From NCBI GenBank assembly GCA_963776205.1, contig CAVZLR010000004.1, positions 620,001 to 684,000 on the forward strand: a stretch of DNA of 64,000 bases, read 5' to 3'. Source of the stretch: UBA4459 sp963776205. Its GTDB lineage: Bacteria; Bacteroidota; Bacteroidia; Bacteroidales; F082. Of this stretch, positions 52,091 to 63,312 are shown in pieces. Position numbers and translations under genes: made by a program. The first letter of the stretch is position 1, and each line of letters begins with the position of its first letter. The notes below the pieces were generated by a model. It worked only from the letters and a program-made list of their open reading frames with translations, ran no database searches and was not told the origin of the DNA.

Positions 52091-52928
52091 TTAATTAAGC
52101 TTAATGTTATCAAGGTAAATCGTCGCGCTTGTCAGGTTATTTTCCAAAACTGATTCAAAAAACACTTTAAAATCAGTAGCCTGTGGGTGCAATGATAAAT
52201 TTGGTCCGAGGTTTACATAGATTTTATTCCAGATTTCAGAATGATTTAGTATCACCAATGGAATCTTAATAAAATTGCCATTCTTCCTGTATTATTATAC
52301 CCACATTGATAAAATTATCTGTTTTAAAATCTATCTTCAAGTAATGTAGGCGATCCCTGGATAGGAATAGGGTAGCTATTTGATGAACTGGCAGAGTAAT
52401 GTTTTTTTTGCGGAAGTTAAGTTGATAACACCAGAATATTTGGAGTTTTCTGAAAGTAAGCATCAGGATTATTTGCCGGTTGAGTTCTGACAATACTCGT
52501 ATCACTACTTGAAGTTTCGGACAAGCTGATACCAGGACTTTCGAAGTCTTCCATCCAGGCAAAATGTTAAGTTTGAATAATATTCTGTTTTTGGTTTGTC
52601 AACAGCGCTTATGCTATCAGGTGATAAATAGAAAATCTTCATAAATGATGGGCTTATAGAAAGGGTATGGTGCCCTTGTACTTGAAATCCCATTCACTTT
52701 AATGCCTGGTCTGATTTCTAGTTTTTGGTTACCCATTGCTAAAACAGGAAACATGGCAGGAAGTTCAAATGCACCAATTTGCTGATCATTCACATAAACC
52801 CAAACATCCTTAATAGCATTTGAATTTGAACCTTGTTCAGGATAATATGTTTTTAAAAGTACCGTATCAATTTTTAGGTATGCCGGAATCGTTTGGTCGC
52901 CATCAAATTTATAGCAACTTGTTAGCAT
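52091..52928 (-). CDS. Lipoprotein of unknown function
   Basis: An exported protein of about 280 residues. The visible start ATG at 52928 begins MLTSCYKFDGDQTIPAYLKI, with a lipobox-like L-T-S-C; upstream residues IINAFLFSISIF look like the missing part of the signal peptide, so the true start may lie at about 52960-52970 beyond a frame change. Two regions follow, NAIKDVWVYVNDQQIGAFEL and later SATIYLDNIKLN, ending at 52091. The opening region resembles lipoproteins of polysaccharide loci with a small immunoglobulin-like domain, but I do not recognise a named family. Frame changes are near 52620, 52555, 52440 and 52310. It is in the same orientation as the sugar transferase and ends 16 bases from it. 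Confidence 0.5.
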
Positions 52929-53060
52929 AAAAATGCTGATGCTGAATAGGAATGCATTAATAATACGTGATATAGATTAGTTTTCAGACGCAATACCCTT
53001 AATTTATTATCTGCGTTAACGAAAGATTTTAGTCGTTATTGCCAGATTGTTCATATCTTG

Positions 53061-54049
53061 TTAAAAGTTATCAGAAGAGGCGTTAATCCTGTCAATAACC
53101 ATCTGGGCTACATTCAATGCCTGGTAACCGTCATCAATAGTAACAGGTGGTGTAATATTATGTATAATTGACTGGCTAAAACTCCGTAACTCTTCCTCAA
53201 TCGCATTGATAGCCTTAATTTCAGGTTTATCAAATGTAATTCTTCGCTTCTTTTTATCTTTACCTAAATCCAATACCAATGCAAACGGATCATCAGGTAC
53301 CTGATCAATTTCTTCCATTCTGACAATCTCTGCTACTTTATCAAGAAAATCAACTGTGATATAGGCATCTTTTTGAAAAAACCTGGATTTACGCATATTT
53401 TTTAGTGAAATCCGGCTGGCAGTTAAGTTAGCTACAGCTCCATTATCAAATTCCAATCTGGCATTGGCAATATCTGGCGTATCACTTACCACATTTACAC
53501 CACTGGCGTTTATCTTTCCTGATTTTGGACTTAACAACACTTAAAATAATATCAATGTCATGTATCATTAAGTCGAGAACAACGGGTACATCTGTTCCTC
53601 TTGGGTTAAATTGTGCCAGCCTGTGAGATTCAATAAACATGGGTTTGTTCAGGTGTTCGCTGGCTGCCGTAAATGCAGGATTAAACCTTTCCACGTGGCC
53701 TACCTGTACTTTTACATCAGCTTCAGAAGCCAGTTCTATTAACTGTAATGCTTGTTCAGGAGTGGTAACAATAGGTTTTTCAATAAATACATGCTTTGAT
53801 TTTCTGATCGCCTCAGAAGCACATGAAAAATGGGAAATTGTTGGCGTTACAATATCCACAGCATCGCAGGCATCAATTAATTCCGATACACTTCCATAAC
53901 TTTTTAATCCAAACTCTTTTTCAACTTCTTTCACTTTTTCCGGATCAGGATCATAAGAATCCGATAAGTTCAAAATCTTCCACTAATTTGATGCATTTTA
54001 AATGGATTTTCCCAAGATGTCCTGCCCCTAATAAACCTATTCTAACCAT
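53061..54049 (-). CDS. Gfo/Idh/MocA-family oxidoreductase
   Basis: An NAD(P)-dependent sugar or nucleotide-sugar dehydrogenase. The start at 54049 gives MVRIGLLGAGHLGKIHLKCI with the Rossmann G-x-G-x-x-G. The catalytic region is SKHVFIEKPIVTTPEQALQL (E-K-P), QVGHVERFNPAFTAASEHLN and later a partner domain including FDNGAVANLTASRISLKNMR. The frame changes near 53945 and 53510. About 320 residues. In this setting the closest thematic relatives are UDP-GlcNAc 3-dehydrogenase-like enzymes of envelope polysaccharide synthesis, but the substrate is not shown. A promoter box is at 54066. It is divergent from pcm. Confidence 0.82.
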
Positions 54050-54065
54050 GTTAAAAATTTTGTGG

Positions 54066-54073
54066 CAAAGGTA
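54066..54073 (-). promoter_or_regulatory. -7 promoter box for the Gfo/Idh gene
   Basis: TACCTTTG on the minus strand, 16 bases before the start codon, giving a leader of about 10 bases. No -33 TTG at 19 bases. Confidence 0.45.
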
Positions 54074-54159
54074 ATTTTTTTCTTGCTGGCATTATTACTA
54101 TTTTCGCACAAAATATGGATAATTCGACAAGGTTTTTAGCAGCCCATTAAAATTTAAAA

Positions 54160-54807
54160 ATGGTAGACAATTATCGGCATAAAGGAATGCGTAAACGACT
54201 GGTAGCTGAAATTAAATCGAAGGGTATCACAGATGTGCGAATTTTGCAAGCGATGGACAGTATTCCAAGACATCTTTTTCTTGATTCTTCCTTTCTTGAA
54301 TTTGCATACGAGGACAAACCATTTCCAATTGGTTCAGGTCAAACTATTTCGCAGCCTTATACGGTGGCTTTTCAAACGGAATTACTGAAGTAAAAAAAGG
54401 ACAAAAGATTTTGGAAATAGGAACCGGATCAGGATATCAGGCATGTGTTTTGGCTGAGTTGGGAGCTAAAGTTTATTCTATTGAGCGGCAGCGGAAACTG
54501 TACCAGAGAACAAAAGAGTTTTTACCCAAGATTCGGTTATCGGCAGATCAAAGTATTTTATGGAGATGGTTATAAAGGTGTTCCTGCATTTGCACCTTAT
54601 GATGGCATATTGATTACTGCTGCAGCACCTGAAATCCCACAGAAACTTGTCGAACAACTTAATCCGGGAGGTGTTATTGTGATTCCACTTGGTGAAGGTG
54701 ATGTGCAGACCATGATCAGGTTAACAAAAAAGGAGGATGGCTCATTAAATGAAGAACATTTCGGTGGGTTCCGTTTTGTTCCATTACTTAAAAGACAAGT
54801 CGAATGA
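54160..54807 (+). CDS. pcm: Protein-L-isoaspartate O-methyltransferase
   Basis: Pcm methylates L-isoaspartyl residues to start repair of damaged proteins. The start at 54160 gives MVDNYRHKGMRKRLVAEIKS. The motif GSGQTISQPYTVAFQTELL is the family hallmark; the SAM-binding motif I is in KILEIGTGSGYQACVLAELG after one frame change near 54390. A second change near 54500 separates this from the next block, QIKVFYGDGYKGVPAFAPYD, followed by GILITAAAPEIPQKLVEQLN and PGGVIVIPLGEGDVQTMIRL. About 215 residues, normal size. It stands alone between the Gfo/Idh gene (divergent) and miaA (convergent). Confidence 0.93.
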
Positions 54808-54817
54808 CTGAATATTT

Positions 54818-55743
54818 TTATCCCTGGTAATTTCTTAAAATACCCAATACAACTGCAATTTTATTATCAAGGTTAATATTGCCATCAATCCAGTGAATTT
54901 TCACACCTTTCTTTTCCATTTTCCTGTACCAGGTTATTTGCTTTTTGGCATATTGATGGATGGCGGTATTTAACAGTGTGAACATTTCGTTATATTCCAT
55001 TTGATTGGTTACCAGCATGGTAACAAATTTATATTCCAAGCCATAGAACATCAACTGGTCAGGTTTTAAACCTCCTATCAAGTAATCCTCGCACTTCGTC
55101 AATTAATCCATTTTCAAGCCGGTACTCCAATCGTTCAGTAACTCTTCGCCTGATAGTTTCCCGCTCGAAACGAATGCCAAAATTGATGGAATTAATTTTA
55201 GGGAAATCATCAGTTATATCCTTATTTTTTCTTTCAAATTCAGCAATTTCAATGGCCCTGACAAGCCTGTGCCTATCCTGAAATATCAGTTATATTGTGC
55301 AAGCGGCCCATATGATTTCAATTTTTTAATAAGCTCTTCGTCACTCAATTCTTCCAGATTTTTCCTGAGAAATTCATTCAAGGGTACTTTGTTGAATTTG
55401 TATCCACTTATCACAGCGTCAAGATACAGACCACTGCCACCGCACATGATGGGCATTTTTCCTCTTGAAACAACATCCTTATAGGCATTCATGAAAATCC
55501 CTGTGAAATTCAAACACATTAAATTCATAACCAGGATCTACAATATCAATAAGGTGATATGGTACTGTTTATTCCATCGAATGAGTATTCTTCAATGTCT
55601 TTTCCCGTTCCGATATCCATTCCTTTATAAACCTGTCTTGAATCAGCACTGATGATTTCCCCGTCGATTAAACTGGCCAATTCAACAGCAAGTCTTGTTT
55701 TACCGGTCGCTGTGGCGCCTAAAATTGTAATTAAATGTTCCAT
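54818..55743 (-). CDS. miaA: tRNA dimethylallyltransferase
   Basis: MiaA adds the dimethylallyl group to A37 of tRNAs reading UNN codons. The start at 55743 gives MEHLITILGATATGKTRLAV with the P-loop and then ISADSRQVYKGMDIGTGKDI, the conserved substrate site. MPIMCGGSGLYLDAVISGY and NFGIRFERETIRRRVTERLE-like text (minus strand, 55100-55200) follow, ending with VTNQMEYNEMFTLLNTAIHQ and YAKKQITWYRK. Frame changes lie near 55550, 55285 and 55090. About 300 residues. The start lies 27 bases from the stop of the GT2 gene upstream, so both may be on one transcript. Confidence 0.9.
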
Positions 55744-55769
55744 CTCTGAAATCCAAATATAATATTTAG

Positions 55770-56988
55770 CTAAATATTTTCTCTTATTCTTCTCAAGTTC
55801 ATTTCCTGTATTTTAAGAAATTGTCTCAACAAATCGATATCAGCAATATCTGATGCTATTGTAATCCAAATTTTTTAATACTTCGTATAAACCACTGTCC
55901 ATTTCATTTGCAAAAATACTATGCAAGAATTCTATTAATACGTATTCATCTGATAATGGTTCGGAATTATTTTTCTGATGCCTGAGAAATTGCAGTATCC
56001 TCAATCCATCAACTTTGTTAGTGCAGGCTTTGATAAAATTCATTTCGTCTTTATAATTTTGCCTTAGCGGACCCCATAAATCATTTGTTTTAAATTGTTC
56101 TGAAAGAAAATCAGTCATAGGTGTATGTATATCCTTTTCTAAATAGAACCGGAAAAAGTTCATAGGTTTCTTTGACCAGATCAAATGAAGTAGGATGGAT
56201 ATATGGGGTAAGAATCCCAATCACCTTTAGCGCCTTTTATCAGAGCAGGACCCGTACCAAACAATACCCTATCAGAATAACGTGATGCAGGGTATGCGGT
56301 TGTGTTAATCCATTGACCTACAGTGCCATTTTTTACAAGCTTCTGCAGAAGGTAAAAATCTTCCCCACTTTTCACAGGAGTCATCCCTCCTATTTTTTGA
56401 TAAGCCCATATCGGCAATGCCATGGCGGATCCAAGTGCAGTAAAACTATATGGATTTTGAATCCTAAGCATATTCAATGCATAATAACGCATATAAATCT
56501 CATATCTCAGAATATGCCGGTCGGTTTCATCACCAGCAAGGGGATGTTAGTATGGAATGGATAAGCCAACATGATCCGGATGATTGTTCAAAATATTCAT
56601 GAATTGATGCAAGATAATCTTCAGGATAGAATGTGTCTGCATCCATGCTGACTATGATGTCGCTTTTATTTTCCTCAGAAATGCGATCCATCAATACTTT
56701 TCTGGCCCAACCAACACCACCTCTCTTTGCCGGCCAGCCCAGACCTCTTAGAACTTTTGTCAATGATCACAAGATCATAATCTATTGATTTCAAATAGTC
56801 AAGACTTTTTGCATTATCTAACAATAATGAACTTTCTCAGGATTACTCCACCAGGATTCATACTGATTTATACATATATAAATTTTGAAATCCTTAAAAG
56901 ATTGTTTTTTCATACAAGTAAAGAACTGTGATAGATTTTCAGATTCTCCCATCACAGGTAAAGCAATATGTAGTATTTTTTGAGCCAT
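55770..56988 (-). CDS. Glycosyltransferase family 2 protein
   Basis: A GT-A-fold glycosyltransferase. The start at 56988 gives MAQKILHIALPVMGESENLS. The catalytic D-x-D is in DIIVSMDADTFYPEDYLASI, preceded by SRGLGWPAKRGGVGWARKVL. Later blocks in other frames are GLSIPYYHPLAGDETDRHIL and RYYALNMLRIQNPYSFTALG, followed by GGMTPVKSGEDFYLLQKLV, the acceptor region with the E-D motif. The last part (NDLWGPLRQNYKDEMNFIKA) ends at EMNLRRIRENI, stop at 55770-55772. There are at least five frame changes. About 400 residues. Donor and acceptor sugars are unknown. Confidence 0.72.
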
Positions 56989-57050
56989 CAGTTTGCAAAA
57001 ATGGAATAAAACTCCATACTTTCCATATTAAAGGGTACGATTATTATCTA

Positions 57051-57058
57051 TATTTTTG
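57051..57058 (+). promoter_or_regulatory. -7 promoter box for the aromatic amino acid hydroxylase
   Basis: TATTTTTG, 24 bases before the start at 57083. A minus-strand box (TAAATTTG at 57067-57074) could serve the divergent GT2 gene. Confidence 0.45.
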
Positions 57059-57082
57059 ATGTATACCAAATTTATTTAGAGA

Positions 57083-58831
57083 ATGTTCAACAATCCTGTT
57101 TTAGAAAAATTGCCCAAACATCTCACCGCATTTATTGTTGAACAGGATTATAAAAACTATACAGCCGCAGGATCATGCTATTTGGAGATATGTTATGCGG
57201 CAAAATGTGAATTTCCTTTCTAAATATGCGCATGCGTCTTATATGGATGGTTTAAAAAAAACCGGTATATCAGTTGACCATATTCCAAGCACGGAAGTAA
57301 TGAATGAAATTCTTGGAAAGATTGGATGGGCCTCCGTTACAGTTGATGGATTTATTCCTCCAGCGGCATTTATGGAGTTTCAGAAATACAATGTGCTTGG
57401 TAATTGCTGCCGATATTAGGCCAATAAACCAGATTGATTACACGCCTGCGCCTGATATCATTCATGAAGCAGCCGGACATGCACCTATTATCTCTAATCC
57501 TGAATATGCGGAATACCTCAGGAAGTTTGGTGAAATAGGCTCAAAGGCTTTTTCATCTAATAAGGATTATGAAATGTATGAAGCCATAAGGCGCCTTTCT
57601 ATATTAAAAACTGATCCGAATTCGAAACAAAAAGATATTGAGAAAGCAGAAAAACGCATTGATGAACTGAGCCTTTCATTGGGACCTCCGTCGGAGATGT
57701 CATTGATAAGAAATTTACACTGGTGGACGGTGGAATACGGTTTGATTGGAGATATTGAACAACCCAAAATATACGGTGCAGGTCTATTATCGTCCATCGG
57801 AGAAAGTGTTGGTGCACTTAAGGAAAAGGTGGTCAAACTGCCTTATGATATTAATGCTAAGGATTATAGCTTTGATATTACAAAACCTCAACCGCAGCTT
57901 TTTGTGACACCCGACTTTCAGCACTTATCAGTATGTATTAGAGGAGTTTGCATCATATATGGCATTACGAAACGGTGGACTGGATGGTATCATAAAAGCA
58001 ATTGAATCAGGAAATACTGCTACACTTGTTTATTCTTCAGGATTGCAGATATCCGGTACTTTTACAGATATGATATTGCAAAATGGAAATGTTATTTATA
58101 TCAAAACTAGTGGCCCTACTACCTTAAATTATAATGATGTTTTAATACCAGGTCATGGAAAAACACATCATAATGATGGATTTGGTTCACCCATCGGGAA
58201 AATTAACGGTACATTGAAACCGACACGGTTTTTAACGAAAATAAGATCTTCATCCATTGGTATTCAAATTGGAAAAGAATCCGAATTTGAATTTGAATCA
58301 GGGATTAAAGTAAAGGGAATTTTAAGAAATGTATCTAGAAAAGATGGAACCTTGTTGCTCATGTCATTTTCAGATTGCCTGGTACAATATGAAGACACTA
58401 TTCTTTTCGAACCAAATGGGGCATCTATGACATGGCCGTAGGTGAAAATATTGTTTCTGCATTCTCAGGGCCTGCAGATGCTGAAGGATTTGGCCTTGAA
58501 TATAAAGCGCCCGCTGAAAAAACACAGAAAATTAAATATAATCAGAAGACACAGACATTTGCATAAACTTTATCTGGCAGAGAAGAAATGCTCAGAGAAA
58601 ATAGGGATAGTCTTAAATGAAGTTGAAAAATATCTGGAAAGCTTTTAAAGAAGGAAATTATAATGACTGGTTATTGCCAGTTGAAATGCTGGAAACTTAT
58701 ATCTGATGGTGAAGACGATTCAACTACAAAGCAGAAATCAACAATTACCTGAATACAATTAGGTGCTGAAAAATGAAAATTATGCTGCACCTGATAAAGA
58801 ATGGAAAAGAAATTATCAAGGATCGTTTTAA
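57083..58831 (+). CDS. Aromatic amino acid hydroxylase (phenylalanine 4-monooxygenase-like), long form
   Basis: A pterin- and iron-dependent monooxygenase that should turn phenylalanine into tyrosine. The start at 57083 gives MFNNPVLEKLPKHLTAFIVE. The catalytic domain shows HAIWRYVMRQNVNFLSKYAH, PDIIHEAAGHAPIISNPEYA with two iron-binding His (H-E-x-x-G-H) and LHWWTVEYGLIGDIEQPKIY with the iron-binding glutamate. ESVGALKEKVVKLPYDIN and PQPQLFVTPDFQHLSV follow. After about residue 290 a C-terminal region of about 290 residues continues (GGLDGIIKAIESGNTATLVY, EFESGIKVKGILRNVSRKDG) to the stop at 58829-58831; this is beyond the usual 300-residue bacterial enzyme. Frame changes are near 57165, 57400, 57940, 58435, 58575, 58640 and 58690. 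Its product feeds the hmgA-hppD-fahA operon on the other strand. Confidence 0.82.
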
Positions 58832-58851
58832 TCATCAGGATTTTTAAAGCT

Positions 58852-59700
58852 TCAGATGGCTTTGCCTTCTTCAATTAATTGTTTGGCTTTTGCATGTATA
58901 TCTTTTTCATCCAAGCGAATTCAAATCAATCATCAGGAAATTGTTTGAGCCATACTTTTAATTTCGTCCACTGATGGTAAAGCTTTTAAATTACCTAACA
59001 TACCCAGATCATTTCCACTCAGGTATTTGCTAAGCCGAATATGCTCAGGCAAACTATCTACACCCATTCCAATTTCAGATAAAGGTTTTGGGACTTTAAA
59101 TTTGGCATCTCCGACTGTTCTCACATAAAAATCACCACCCAATCTGCCAACCAAGATCAATTTTATCGGTATCGATATTTCCTTCTTCATCTAACAAACC
59201 CTCATCCAAATGGATCATTACTATTTCACAGATAACAAGGTTGGCCGATCCTGCCTTCCCTCCTGTTTCAATCACTTCTCTTACTTTACATTCAAACTGC
59301 AATGGCGATTCCTTTACCCTGGGTGGTTTCACGATAAAAGAATCAATAGGAGTTAAACCAGATTTCACAAATTCATTCAACACCTTTCGGGATATTCCGT
59401 GCTGCTTAAGCTCATCTGTTGCACCATATCATAGTTTACCGCATTGATCACGACTTCAGGAACTTCAAGAATGTTTTCCAGCGTATGCTTTGTCGTATTA
59501 TCCCGTCCTCTTCTTGAAGGAGAGAAAATCAAAGTAGTTGGATTGACGCCAAACGCATTATAAAAACTAAATGGAGATAAGTTTACATGACCGTTTTTAT
59601 CAATTGTGCTTGCAAAAGCAATGGGTCGAGGTGCCACGCCTCCAAGTAATATTTTATGTAGCTTTTGATTGGGATAATCAGTTGGATCTATTTTCAGCAT
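58852..59700 (-). CDS. Flavin reductase-like / FMN-binding split-barrel protein
   Basis: A protein of about 280 residues that binds FMN and may reduce flavin. The start at 59700 gives MLKIDPTDYPNQKLHKILLG, then GVAPRPIAFASTIDKNGHVN, the conserved segment where FMN phosphate binds, and LSPFSFYNAFGVNPTTLIFS. The second half includes FECKVREVIETGGKAGSANL and VICEIVMIHLD. Frame changes lie near 59385, 59145 and 58930; after the last, LDEKDIHAKAKQLIEEGKAI continues to 58852, the typical C-terminus, ending 21 bases from the convergent hydroxylase stop. It starts about 9 bases after fahA and belongs to the homogentisate operon; its precise role there is not known. Confidence 0.78.
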
Positions 59701-59709
59701 AGATATGGT

Positions 59710-60987
59710 TTAAAGAGTGGGTAATACTTTGGTAATACAATCTCCAAATCCGATACGAACATCATTCTTTCGTTGCAAATCCTTTCATGATAATGGTGTC
59801 ATTATCGTTAACGAATTTTCTTTCCGATACCATCTTTCAACGTGATCGTTTTTGTGCCTTTCCAGCTTAATTCAAGCATTGAACCATAGGAGTCGGGTGT
59901 TGGGCCTGAAATGGTGCCTGAAGCATACATATCACCAGGATTGATATTACAACCGTTTACGGTATGATGTGCCAGTTGTTGCGACATATTCCAATACAAA
60001 TATTTTAAATTGGAACGGCAAACCAGCGATTCATCACTATTTTCAGGTTGCAGATAGACCTCCAGATTCACATCAAAATTTCGTGGCCCATCAAATTGAA
60101 GGTAAGGCAATACTTCAGGCTCCTGATTAGGACCATTAGTTCTGAAAGGCTCCAGTGCTTCCATGGTAATGATCCAGGGTGAAACAACTGATCCGAAATT
60201 TTTTCCCAGGAACGGACCTAAGGGCACATATTCCCATTTTTGAATATCCCTGGCAGTGAGGTCGTTGAATAAGACCAGTCCGAAAATATGGTCTTCCGCA
60301 TTTTTGATGTCAATACTTTCACCAAGTTTGGTTTTTGTTCCAGTAATAAAAGCCATTTCCAATTCAAAATCAAACAAACGGCAGGGGCCGAATTGAGGGT
60401 TTTCTTCGGTATCTGGTTTTATATTGTCCTTTTGGTCGGTGGATATTTGTTCCTGAAACAACAATGGATGATGAACGACCATGATAACCTATAGGGATAT
60501 GTTTCCAGTTTGGCAGTAAAGCATTGTCAGGATCGCGGAACATGGCACCCACATTGGTGGCATGTTCTATACTTGAGTAAAAATCGGTATAATCACCCAC
60601 TTCAACTGGCATCATCATTTCACTTCTTCAATTGGTATAATAGCTTCTTTTCGAATAATCTTATCGTCGCGTAATTGTGCATTTTCTTCCCTGAAAATTT
60701 CAGAAATCCTGTTTCTTAGCGTTTTCCATAAGCGGTTTTCCAAGTTCCATCAGTTCGTTTAAAACAGGTGCATAAAACACACCATAATTTTCAATCTTCA
60801 GATCATCAAAAAAACCATAATCGGATAAAACGGACAGGTCAATGGCAAAATCGCCAATCCTGCTCAATGGGCGTGGCGATTTATGTTGCGGTTTTCCAAT
60901 TCCAAATGGAATATTTTGAATAGGAAAATCACTGTCTTTATCAACTGCTATCCATGATTTTAATTTCGGGTTGTTTGCTTCAATCAT
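59710..60987 (-). CDS. fahA: Fumarylacetoacetase
   Basis: This enzyme cleaves fumarylacetoacetate to fumarate and acetoacetate, the last step of tyrosine degradation. The start at 60987 gives MIEANNPKLKSWIAVDKDSD. Key blocks are YTDFYSSIEHATNVGAMFRD (catalytic His), NWKHIPIGYHGRSSSIVVSG, FDFELEMAFITGTKTKLGES (two metal-binding acids) and LFNDLTARDIQKWEYVPLGP (third acid). The end is read as NDVRIGFGDCITKVLPTL, stopping at 59710-59712. Frame changes are near 60715, 60480, 59815 and 59775. About 420 residues, the normal size. Third gene of the operon hmgA-hppD-fahA-flavin reductase. Confidence 0.93.
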
Positions 60988-61017
60988 ATATGAAATGCTT
61001 CTCTAGATTTTAATTTA

Positions 61018-62112
61018 TTATAAGGTTCCCCTGCTTCTTTGTTCTCTTTCAATGGCTTCAAAAAGTGCTTTAAAATTACCTTTGCCAAATGATTCAGCAC
61101 CTTTTCTCTGGATGATCTCGAAAAAGAAAGTTGGTCGGTCTTCAACTGGTTTTGTAAATAATTGCAATAGATAACCTTTATCATCCCTGTCAATAAGTAT
61201 TTTATATTTCTTCAGCACTTCGATATCTTCTTCAATAGCTCCTACCCTGTCCAATACATCGTTATAATAACTATCAGGCACATTCAAAAAATCAACGCCT
61301 CTTTCCCGCAAAGCTGCAATTGTTTTGATAATATCATCAGTTGCGATGGCCACATGCTGAGGGCCTGGACCGATATAGAAATCCAGAAATTCTTCAATTT
61401 GAGATTTCATCAAACCTTTTGCCGGTTCGTTAATTGGGAATTTAATCCGTAAATTATCGCTTGGCCATAACCTTACTTTTCAGAGCCGTATATTCTGTTG
61501 AAATATCTTTATCATCAAATGAAATTAACTGATCGAAACCAAATACATTGCGGTAAAAATCAGCCACTTGATCCATTTCGCCCCAACCTACATTACCCAC
61601 AATATGATCAACATAGAGCAAGGCCTGTGTCGTTAGGTTGATATTCAGGTTCCCATTTTATAAAGCCAGGCAGAAAGTCGCCATTATATTTATCTCTTTC
61701 AACAAACATATGAACCGTTTCGCCATACGTATATATGCCGGCCAGTTTCACTTCGCCATTTTCATCTTTAATGGTATAAGGTTCCTTATAAGGTTTGGCA
61801 CCTTTTGCAGTCGTTTCATCAAATGATTTTTGTGCATCATCTAACCCACATGGCAATTACTTTAACACCATCTCCATGTAGTTTATGATGTTCAGCAACA
61901 GGTGAATCAGGTTTTAAAGCACCAGTCAGAACAATGGTTACTTTATCCTGTCGTAAAACATATGAAACCCTGTCTTTCAATCCGGTTTCAAGTCCGGCAA
62001 AAGCCACAGGCTGAAAGCCAAAAGCTGATTGGTAATAATGTGCTGCCTGCTTGGCGTTTCCTACATAAAATTCAACATAATCTGTTCCCTTGATGGGTAA
62101 ACAATTTTTCAT
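61018..62112 (-). CDS. hppD: 4-hydroxyphenylpyruvate dioxygenase
   Basis: HppD converts 4-hydroxyphenylpyruvate to homogentisate. The start at 62112 gives MKNCLPIKGTDYVEFYVGNA, then KQAAHYYQSAFGFQPVAFAG, the N-terminal vicinal-oxygen-chelate fold. The C-terminal fold carries the iron ligands: a His in LLYVDHIVGNVGWGEMDQVA (61555-61620), a His in IGPGPQHVAIATDDIIKTIA and the Glu in RPTFFFEIIQRKGAESFGKG. Frame changes are near 61845, 61615 and 61465. About 365 residues, the usual length. It begins about 10 bases after hmgA and 30 bases before fahA, in an operon for tyrosine catabolism. No tyrosine aminotransferase is present in the window. Confidence 0.94.
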
Positions 62113-62122
62113 TTATTTATTT

Positions 62123-63283
62123 TTATTCTGTTAACCAACTTTTATAATAATCTTTATCTTCAATATTCATTGCTTCTTTTGTGAGTCTTCAATGGTTTGA
62201 AAGTATCCACCATCACCGCATATTCGTCTGTTGATTTCTTGCCGATACTTCTTTCAACAGCACCCGGATGCGGGCCATGAGGAATGCCAATCGGATGCAA
62301 TGTGATTTGTCCCCTGCCAATATTGTTCCTGCTCATAAAATCGCCATCCACATAATACAATACTTCATCTGAATCAACATTGCTGTGGTTGTAGGGTGCA
62401 GGTATAGATTCGGGATGATAATCATACAACCTGGGTACAAAGGCACAGGTGACAAATGCAGGAGTTTCAAATGTTTGATGCACGGGTGGTGGCTGATGAA
62501 TGCGGCCAGTAATGGGTTCAAAATCATAAATTGAAAATGTATAGGGGTATAAATATCCATCCCAGCCAACAGCATCAAAAGGATGTGTTTGATAATGATA
62601 TGGGAATATCATATCAGAACGTTTGATTTTTACCAGGAAGTCACCCTTTTCATCATGTGTTACCAATTTTCAGGTGCCATGGATATCTCTTTCACAAAAA
62701 GGGGAATGTTCCAGCAGTTGCCCCACTTTGTTCATATATCTTTTCGGAAAATTCAGGGTGTGAAATGATTCGGTGATAAATAACCTGTTGTTTTCATCTT
62801 TAAAATGAAACTGATGCACTGTTCCTTTTGGAATAATGACGTGATCACCTTCTTTAAATGAAAGACTTCCATAAACAGAATGCAATGTACCGCTTCCTTC
62901 GTGTATAAATACCATTTCATCTGCCTGAGAATTTTTATAGAAATAATCCTTCATTGATTTCTGCGGTGCAGCCAGACTGATATAAACATCATCATTAAAA
63001 AGTACAATTTTTCTGCTTTCCAAGATAATCATCCACTGGTTTTATATCAAAGCCACGAAACGCCCTATGTTGCATATTTTTGTCAACAGATGCTTCAGGT
63101 GCAACAGAATAAGCTTTATCTATTGAATGACATTAGTTGGCGGATAGCAATGATAGATATTAGAATAAATATTTGAAAATCCTTCAGTTGACACCAATTC
63201 TTCAGCATAAATTGGCCATCCGGTTTTCGAAATTGGATGTGTCTTTTTACAGGAATTTCACCACTTTTCTGATAATATGGCAT
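62123..63283 (-). CDS. hmgA: Homogentisate 1,2-dioxygenase
   Basis: HmgA opens the ring of homogentisate to maleylacetoacetate with iron and oxygen. The start at 63283 gives MPYYQKSGEIPVKRHIQFRK followed by PDG; PRM residues just upstream belong to the same family start, so an upstream codon is possible. Later blocks are HRAFRGFDIKPVDDYL, MVFIHEGSGTLHSVYGSLSF and YHYQTHPFDAVGWDGYLYPY. The iron site follows in PPPVHQTFETPAFVTCAFVP and GRGQITLHPIGIPHGPHPGA. The end NIEDKDYYKSWLTE stops at 62123. Frame changes are near 63180, 63120, 63015, 62665 and 62165. About 385 residues, normal for the Bacteroidota form. First gene of the operon, with promoter at 63313. Confidence 0.93.
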
Positions 63284-63312
63284 TCTTGGCAGATTTTAAT
63301 ATTAACTGCCTG

